From Cruorifilaria tuberocauda (Eukaryota > Nematoda > Chromadorea > Rhabditida > Onchocercidae), in NCBI GenBank assembly GCA_013365365.1, contig JABVXU010000084.1:103747-167746 (forward strand): a stretch of 64,000 bases of DNA. The letters are read 5' to 3'. The notes below the pieces were generated by a model, which searched no databases, was not told where the DNA came from, and worked only from the letters and a program-made list of their open reading frames with translations. Both the position numbers and the translations under genes were made by a program. Each line of letters begins with the position of its first letter. Position 1 is the stretch's first letter. Shown here piece after piece: positions 55,339-64,000 of the stretch.

Positions 55339-58300
55339 CCATGCATAAATAGGCGAACATTCTATATTCGTTGTATCGGTCAACAAAAACCGATAAAACA
55401 ATGTTGCACCTCAATTATCTTTATCTTTTCAACAAATGCCTTTTACCAATTTAATTACCTCTCAAAATAAAATTTCATTTGTTTCACTTAGAAATCATAT
55501 AATTTTTTTCGCTTAATCATAATACACACATATGGTTATAATTGATTAAATCATTCATCTATATTTAGCTGATTTGTGGAAGAATAATATTTAGAGACTG
55601 AAAGTTATCTGAGGTTCGACATGTGTAACGTTAATAAATGCAAAAATGTATAATTTCGGTTATAAAGTTTACAATTTCTTGATGAATTAAGAAACATGAA
55701 TTTCAATGTCCGTTTATATGTCGTTAACACTTCAAAAAAAGCTCGACAAAAATGATATCATTTTTTTGTATTTAAAATTATCTTTGTTGTCAATTTCTAA
55801 GCTTTCGTCAAGCTTTGCTTCATTCACTGCGTAAACATTTCTATTATTACTTCACTTTTATTGTTTCGCTCTTTTCCATAATTTTTGTTTATATAATAAG
55901 ATGATTTTACCGTTATGTATTCATTGATTTATTATTTGCACTCTGAACTGTAAACATCATTTTTGCAAAGACCCAGATTTTATAATGCTGTATAATGAAA
56001 AAGGAATAAGCAAACGAAATGACTATTAGTATGTTTAATGTTTTATTTCATATGAAAAAATGAAATTTAATAAATCATGCATTTCAATCAATTTCAAAAG
56101 GTTGAAAACAGGAATGTAAACAAAATGGCAAGTTTCTTCCTCTACGATAACGCATTGGAAAACATACGAACAGCGTAGATGATAAGAGGTCATCCAAAGG
56201 TAGTTCTGAGATTACGCGGGATTTTTCAAATCAGTCAGGCGAGTAGGGAAGATTATTACAATTACGTAACAAACAAAGGGCAAATCAATCTCTCTAAAAT
56301 AATTCTCATTCGATGTTTTCTTTGCGCAGGAGATTTTCGATTCTTTTGCAGACAATAATTAATTTATTGATGTATTTCTTGAATTTCACTAATTTTGCTT
56401 CGTTAATGAATTCCTTAAACATTAGTATTTTGTCTTACCGTTCAATTAAATATTATTCTATTTTCCTAGCATATTTTTCGGAATCGTTTCGGAAAGCTTT
56501 TTCTTCCAGTTATAAAAACATTTAAATCCTTTGTCATTAGTTCTCGCTCTCAGATTTTTTCAGAATTAAACTCAAAACCATTACAAATAACTTGATAATT
56601 TGAAGAGTTTGATCTCAAATACTGATTTTATTAGCCTAAAATTTATTATCATTCCTTAAAATGAGTTAGATCCAGACAGATCAAACTAAATCTCCGGTAA
56701 ACTAAACAATCAGTGAAAAAAGGAATTAAAGAAATTGAGTGGAGAATTACCTCCAATATGCCGTTTTAATCTCCTTAATAAAGAAATATGCTTTTAACAC
56801 ATTATTAGTTTAGCATATGTAGTTTACTTTCTACTATTAGACCTAAAATGTTTTAAAAGAAAAGTATTGGTATCATTTGAATGGTTGAGACAAATATATT
56901 AACTTACTATCAAGCTTTGAATTTTGTGCATAAGCAATCTTTTTCATTTCTTAGTGCACGAATTTCTGATCTGAATAGTCGATGATAACAGAATAACAAA
57001 ACAAGAAATCATTAATATATGAATATGAATTTTTCCTAATAGCTTCATTTTCATCATTATAACACTGATTCGAATTACAGGCAACAGTTATTCCTAATCT
57101 TATACGAAAGCTTGAACTGCTAACAATAATAATATCAAGAGTATCACAATTTAGGTACCATCTCTATCATTATTAATCAAGTAACTTGTATTCTTCAAAT
57201 CAATCTGCTAATGTTATTTAATGTAATATTGTGTTGATCATTAATCTCTTGATCATTTAAATCCCTAAAATACCTATTTCCATCAATTTTTTAATTGAAC
57301 TTAAAGACTATAATATTTTTGTTAGCAATTCATTTTTCCCACCTCCCATTTAGCTTTTCCTCTTTTGGCATCAAAAGATTGAAGACAGTAGTGTTGGTGG
57401 AATAATTCATTAAACAAACAGCTATAACAGCACTTTTCTTCTCTGTATGAAAAATTCCCATTTGTACCAAGCAAGTATCATCTGGGAATTTTTCACATAG
57501 TTAATCGAATCAAAGTTCAAATTGAAGGCAGCAAACATCGTTGATCTTTTCTACAATTGTTCATTTTCGTTTCTCCCTAAAAAAGGGCTCCTAAAATTTT
57601 CAATAACTGGATTTATTCTTTATTCAGCGCTCTCATCATAAAACATTCATTGCTATTCGTTTTTTCTTTTGAAAACCAATGATCGTATAGTCATATTTTC
57701 CACATGCATGTTTCTATACATAAAATCTGTTTTATATATTTTGTTCTTTAATATATATAAAATACAAAATAGATAAAGAAATAAATGCTGCATAGATATA
57801 AATTATATTTGAAATATATTGCGCATGATATAAATATGTCGTACTTAAGCATGTAACTTCATCTAATGTTGAAGTGAATTTAGTTAATACATAACATATC
57901 TTTTATTCATTTAGTCAAAAAAATTAGCTTTGTTAAGCTGTTTTATTATTTGTTTTATTTATTGATTTCTTGATATTGAATGTACTTCGTTCTAATTAAA
58001 ATCAATTGAAAACTTAACAGCTGAAGAAAAAAGATGTTTAAAGAAAAGAATTCAACCTTTGCAATAATTGGTCCATTTTTAGTTGGAAAAGCTAATTGAT
58101 TTTAATTACAAAACTGTATATTAATCAAAAATATTCTAATTATGAAAGGCAATTCTCATCAATTGTGATCTTTTTTTTAATCTCAAAATTTTTGGTCAGT
58201 TAGAATGAAATTGTAAAAAAGTAACAATTGGAAACAAATGTAAAATTCTGTTTCATTCCTCTATATGACGAGTAAAATATTTTGGAAATATTGATCGAGA

Positions 58301-58403
58301 AATTAAAGAAGAGTAAATGTAAAATTTATAATCGGATTTTACAGCACGATAATACATTAGACTGTGGAACTAACAGTTAGTTACTGAAATCAAAACTCTT
58401 CTA
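55339..58403. other. AT-rich spacer before ENPP
   Basis: No convincing gene. A 17-codon frame at 56125 (MASFFLYDNALENIRTA) and the Phe/Leu-rich frame at 56313-56525 have no support. Presumably 3' UTR and ENPP promoter. Confidence 0.4.
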
Positions 58404-58410
58404 TTTTCAG
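58404..58410 (+). promoter_or_regulatory. Possible trans-splice acceptor of the ENPP gene
   Basis: CTATTTTCAG ends 33 bases before the ENPP ATG, and the bases between contain stops in the coding frame. Spliced-leader addition or a 5' UTR intron are both possible. Confidence 0.45.
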
Positions 58411-58443
58411 TAGCGACGTCAGCAATAACAAAGAAATCAATCA

Positions 58444-61400
58444 ATGGCTGCAATTGCACCGAAGGTAAAAATTAATTGCATAATTATAGAGCGCTTAAAA
58501 CAGTGAAGCATAATATTTGTGAAAATGAGTCTATGAAATTTTATTGCTTGTGTTTTAATTTGTAAAGTGATATTTATTAATTTCATTCTGGTGAAATTGT
58601 ATCATTTAATATATTTCACTAAATCCTTTAAAAAAGCTCAAGAAGCCAAGATTTTGGAACTTCTTTATTTATTAAACTGATTGATAAATAAATGTTTTGT
58701 ATTAATCTTACGTATTCAAATCAAGCGAAAATTTTCCTTACCCAATTAACTATACTCTTATTACTTGTGTTAAAACACTACTGTTAAAAAGTTCCGGTTG
58801 AACAAGAGAAAAATTTTTTGCTATAGAACTAAGTTTGCGTAAGAAAATTTGTGTTGTGAAGATTTGATAAACTCTTAGAATGTATTTCTGCCTCTGCGGA
58901 TGTTAAAAATTTCCTTTTCGAAAAGTAATCGAGATTATTTGAAATATCAACGATGAAATCAGAAAAATGTACTGGATGAAAAAAAATTGCAGATCAATCT
59001 TTTAAGTACCGAAAGCCTTGATGGTACAATTTTTCAGGCATTACCCTTAGGAAGGATTAAGCTTCTTCTGTTAGCTGACAGCATATTTTTAAACATAGTA
59101 GGTTTCGATGTTGCTTATAATTTCTAAATTTAATGATTCCAACTGAGACTGAGAAACATGTGTGACATTAGAACACAAGGGAGTAGCAACCTTCTTTGTT
59201 CAAGCAATAAGATAAATGTTGCAGTTTAATGTATTTTTGATAATATCTTATCCAGGAATCGTTGTTCTTGCATATAAAGAAAAAATAAATGAAACCTTCC
59301 ACACTGCTACCTTTTAAACTATTAGCTACTTCAAAAGCGAGACATTTGCAAAATCTATTTCTGTGATGGCTTCCATTCAGTTTCGATAATGTTTCATGAT
59401 TACATTCGGTATTCTCAATTTTTAAGCCAAATATACATTAATATAAAAGTTTAATACTGTTGTTTTATGATAAGATTTCAATAAAACATTATTTATTCGA
59501 ATTTGTACTTTGTTTAACTAATGAAAGAGGAAAAAAATCAGCATTCGAGTGATGTGCAATATAGCTACACATTTATAATGCTTGAGCTTTTAGTTCATAG
59601 AAGTCGTATGCTTTTTTAGCACCATTAAATTTTGCTTTTTTCTACTTTTTGTTTAAATTTTGCTGTCTGCTATTGCACGTGAATAATACGGCTGTAAATA
59701 CAATCATATTTAAAAATTCACGTTAAATTAATGTACAATATAGCCACATCATTAACATTTATAGGAATATAAAGTAACAAACTAAAAAACGCATTATTAT
59801 TTTTTAATTAGTATCATGTTATCATTTAATAATATTTAACTATTTAACTGTAATTATCAAAAATGATCTCAGTAATACTTTCAGAGAACAAACTCTAATG
59901 TTCCAGTGTATGAATTCAAAGAAGATATTTCAATAAATACAGTAGAAGGTGATCTAAAATTACGAAAATGCGCATTATTCACGTGGGTAATCATAATACC
60001 ACTTCTCATTGTCGCTATCGTCGTATTTGGTAGTTTGTATATGATCGAGAGAAGGAAACTTCGAGAAGAAAATGGTACTGCTCAACCTTCTGGTCATCAT
60101 GACCTGAGTATATGCAAAAAAAAGTAATTTATTTTATTATGAGAGCAAATTAACGCTACTTCCTTGAATAATTTCATCTATATAAATGATTCCACCTTCT
60201 GATTATCCAATAAACTCCAATAAGCTGTATCGAGGAGATTATTTAATAGAATATATATTTTATTAATAATAACTCATAGCGTTAAACTATTTGTTTGACA
60301 GATTTGATATACCACCATTACTCATCGTGAGTTCTGACGGTTTCCGGAATAGTTATTTGAGCAAAAATATCACGCCAACAATTCAGAGCTTAATAAATTA
60401 TGGTACCCATAGCAAATATATGCTACCAACATTTCCTTCAAAAACTTTTCCCAACCATTATACCATAGCAACAGGACTTTATCCTGCTTGGCATGGAATT
60501 GTTGACAATCATTTTTACGACCCACAGTTCAAGGTAATATCTTTTATCCGATCTTTGAGTAAATCATATTTCGTGTTTTAAAAATATTCATTAGTATTTC
60601 AATTGTTCACGTTGATTGACGTATTTTTAGATGAATTAAGAAAGATGATATTTTCTAAAGATAGTTCTTTTCATTTTGTTTTTAATTGCAACTGTAATCG
60701 ATCGATCCTTACGCATCAAAATATTGTTGCACACGATTTTGCTGATTTCAACAGTTTCACCAAGTGATCAGATGTACATCATTTTCCCACACATTAACTT
60801 TTAATTACTTTTTAGGATTTCTTCAGTAAAAGCACCAATCAGTCTGGCTGGTTTCTCGGTGAACCGGTAAATGTTTTTTTTTTATTTCGTTGTTTACAAA
60901 TTTTGGAAAATTACCGTCATTTTTCTAGCATTTTTAATAGCTTGCTTTTCATGGAATTTCATTACTAGCGATGATACACATCAATTTTGAAATTGAACTT
61001 TAATTTAGATCTAACAAGATATTTTAATTTCAATAACGAAGCATCATGAATTGATGAATTTTTCCTTTTTTTCCGTATCTAAAATCACCCAAAATTTTCT
61101 TGTTTTAATCAAATTAAGAAATTTAGATATGGGAAACAGTACAAAAAGCTGGTCTTAAATCAGGAGTGTTTTTCTGGCCCGGAAGTGAAGCAATAGGTAA
61201 GATAGAAATGCTATTATACCAACAACAAATGGATAAAATACAAAGAAAAAATAAAAATCCGTAATCGTAATGCAATTGCATATTTTAAAATTCGAGTCTC
61301 TCCGATATTTAACTTATCATGACTTTTAGCAATAAAGCAAAAAACTTCGTTAACATTTTCAAATCATACTTTTTAATTCATTCATTAATATGCCCTAAAT

Positions 61401-64000
61401 ACATATTCGTTAAATAATTAATTTATGCTGATTATCAACTTATTGATATTTTTTTTCTTAAATTTTTCTAAATTTTTTACGAAAAAGGAACTTTTTAGGA
61501 AAATTACCCAATTACTGGGTGAAATACAATAACTCTGTACCACTTACGCATCGCGTTGATACAGTAAGTAATTACTGATAGACTTAAATGATATTCATTT
61601 ATTTTCTTTTTTCGATTTAGCCTTCGACTATTTTAGGAACAGTTAGTAATACTAACTCATTTTCCAGCCATTGTAATCATTCTAATTTTTTTCAATTTAT
61701 TTGTTGCTGAATAGGATTTCTTCAAATATGATTATTATGCTAAAAATTCCTTTCAATTGATAAAACTGTTTCAAAGCAAAACAAAAGAATAATGAATTTT
61801 GCTGAATCGTTTGATATATAGATCAGTAACTTATAACTAATGTGGAATGAAAAGAAAATTAGTGAAATTTTAGTTAATCAAGTGGCTGACACTGCCGGAT
61901 GATGAACGTCCATCACTTGTCCAAGTTTATTTCGAGGAACCAGATCGTGCCGGACATACGGGTGGACCGGATTCTCAAATGGTAATTCTTAACACATATT
62001 ATTTACCATTGATTGAATAGAATTTGTCTTTCATATTAAGATTCGTACGTCTATGATCTTAATGGATGGAATGATTAACTATTTGATAAGTCGATTGGTT
62101 GAAGAAGGTCTTATGGGCTGCGTCAATTTTATTCTACTTTCCGATCACGGTTTGGCAATTCACACATTCCTTTAAAACTGGAAGCATTTGAAATTTTGAA
62201 ACATTGTTTTTTTAAATATGAAAACAAAATCATTATTCATTTTTTCCAGTTTGCCCTATCCATTTGTTACTTATTACAAAAACTCGAAACAACTAGAAAA
62301 GATAAATTTTATCAAACGTTTTCTTTTTTTTCAATGAACAATCGACAATATCTTCATTCTCTAAAATTCTTGCAGTGAAATAGTTATGATGATATATGTG
62401 GATCATATAAATATTTTAGCACGAAATAATTTAATATTATTCAATGTTTTGGCTCTCATCAGGTATGCAACAAATGGACCATACAAGGTCTGTGATTACT
62501 CAGAATTACTTAGGACCACAATTCAACGACCTGTTTTTTCCTGGCGTAGTAGCTCAAATAAAAATCAACCAGACTGCTCATACATCTCAGAACGGTAGTG
62601 CTACTTTTCTTAATGAGTAATTTATACTAATTCTCAAGCACCTCTACTCAATCATATTAATATTATTTAGTAAAATTCTTATCTCTACGATTTTACAGAT
62701 TCAGATGATGCTGTTAATGATATAATTTCGAAGATGGAATGTCAGCATGGAAATAATTATTTAGTATATAGAAAGGATTTGGTTCCGATAAGGTTTCACT
62801 ATGCTAGTTCATCAAGAATAGGCGACGTTGTCTTGAAAGGACTCCCAGGAGTATGCATTTTCCGGTATGTCCTTTTTCAGTGACACCTTTTCAAAATTTC
62901 GAAATTACTGGAAATTACAGCTCGGCTCCTGCTTTTTAAACTACTAAATAAGTTCATGCTTACGTTTGTACTTGGTAAGTATATTTTCCTTCGAGCATTT
63001 AAACATGTTCGTTGAATAATTCTGTCTAGTTTATCACTTGATTGAATTAGTTTAGAATAAGCTGAATGGTCTCACAATTTTTGATAGTAGACTTTTCGAA
63101 ATTTATATTTCAGAAAAATTAAGAAGGAAATGCTTCAGGATATCAATTAAATATTGTTTAAAAGTGTATGAAAGTTTCTTATTTCTAGGACCGATAAAGA
63201 AAGAGAATCGTACAAACTCTATGGAGATCACGGATACGATAACCGGATTGAGAGCATGAGAGCTATCTTCATTGCTCTCGGTCCTGATATTGCACAAAAT
63301 CGGGAGATTAATGACTTCCAGAACATTGAGCTTTACAATCTATTCGCACGTAAGTTCTCAATTTAGAAGGCGGAATGAATGCAGCTTAAAAAATTTCTGA
63401 AGTCAAAACGAATATAGCTTAATAAAAAAAAAATTTGTCAAACTGCATCCTGAATATCGAATCGTAGCATAGTAAAAAGCCGAAGAAGTCAGATTCATAG
63501 TTTTTTCTTAAAGTATGGAAAATAGATCTTCATAATCAGTCTTTCATAAAGATTTGTTACGAATTGATGCTGCACCAAATAATGGAACCTACGGCACTTT
63601 ATTCACTGTACTCCGCAAACCGCCAACCTATCCGGTAACGACTGCCGATCACCCATCAGAGCAATGCACTGATAAGATAAATATGAAAATATGCAGTTTC
63701 TCACATAATTGCCCGGTAATTCCCGTGTCATTTGCGTATTAATTTTCAGAAAATCAATTAATTTTTCTGAAACCAATGAGAAAATTCCCAATTACAAACA
63801 GATGTCCTTGTTTGAAATTGAATTGAAACCATCAGATCACACTTCTTTGCACTGTCACGTGTTTTCTGCTGTTTACGAATGATATAAGAGCATTAAGAAC
63901 AAAAATAAGGATATGTTCTTTTTTCTTAATAATTCAATTTTCACAAATATAATTTTCATACAATTTAGTCAGTGAATGAAACGTACCGGAATTGCCCGAC
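58444..64000 (+). CDS. Ectonucleotide pyrophosphatase/phosphodiesterase (ENPP), type II membrane form, 3' end cut off
   Basis: Two-zinc ectoenzyme that splits nucleotide or phospholipid phosphodiesters at the cell surface. Exons 58444-58464, 59885-60123, 60302-60533, 60816-60866, 61127-61196, 61499-61563, 61874-61981, 62041-62149, 62463-62594, 62699-62864, 63189-63349, 63552-63715 and 63969-64000+ join in frame (516 residues so far). A short cytosolic N terminus precedes one helix ([18 protein letters not shown], about residues 39-56), hence type II. All catalytic and metal residues are visible: Asp99 in VSSDGF, nucleophile Thr135 in [10 protein letters not shown], Asp250 and His254 in [13 protein letters not shown], Asp297-His298 in LLSDHG, His412 in GDHGYDN. 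No somatomedin-B domains lie between helix and catalytic domain. The window ends where the nuclease-like domain would start. Nucleotide versus lysophospholipid preference cannot be read. Confidence 0.92.

Overview
This window looks like nuclear DNA of a parasitic nematode, most likely a filarial worm. The DNA is very AT-rich. Genes are broken into many short exons (about 50-250 nt) with GT...AG introns whose 3' ends read like TTTCAG or TTTTAG. The recognisable proteins have nematode character, and some start codons follow a splice-acceptor-like site with no upstream exon, as expected for spliced-leader trans-splicing. I see no bacterial-type operon, rRNA, convincing tRNA or CRISPR array. Gene models were spliced by hand; the best ones keep frame through every exon.

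Left third (1-16.3 kb), from left to right: the 5' exon of an unrecognised minus-strand gene running off the left edge; a four-exon plus-strand gene for a 138-residue unknown protein (905-2244); remains of a TMBIM/Lifeguard (Bax-inhibitor-1 family) gene on the minus strand with an apparent 2-nt frameshift (4353-5579); a candidate 40-residue two-exon gene (7508-7884); more than 5 kb of AT-rich DNA with no convincing gene; and a complete tail-anchored cytochrome b5 gene on the minus strand (13093-14051) with one GC-AG intron.

Middle (16.3-35 kb): rab-6 on plus (16300-20960), carrying inside its third intron a complete four-exon gene on the opposite strand for a basic 420-residue unknown protein; an unknown minus-strand gene (21446-22737) with further exons behind it; an intronless UBC13/UBE2N ubiquitin-conjugating enzyme (minus); a small protein kinase A inhibitor (PKI) homologue (minus); a small single-pass membrane protein gene (minus, 29027-30812); and a plus-strand unknown gene ending at 33676.

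Right part (35-64 kb), all on plus: a complete Cys-loop ligand-gated ion channel subunit of anion-channel type (35122-40175, ten exons, 467 residues, one GC-AG intron); loose candidate exons at 40.7-42.6 kb; a 13-exon gene (44935-54510) for a divergent P-loop NTPase/GTPase-like protein with degenerate nucleotide-binding motifs and a C-terminal membrane anchor, with a second phase-compatible anchor exon downstream (55188-55338); and an ectonucleotide pyrophosphatase/phosphodiesterase (ENPP) gene from 58444 that runs off the right edge.

The genes do not form one pathway; they are neighbouring eukaryotic genes with cell-trafficking, signalling, ubiquitin, redox and membrane roles. The strongest leads are the GTPase-like protein with two alternative membrane tails, the PKI homologue, the nested gene in rab-6, the two GC-AG introns and the frameshifted TMBIM gene.
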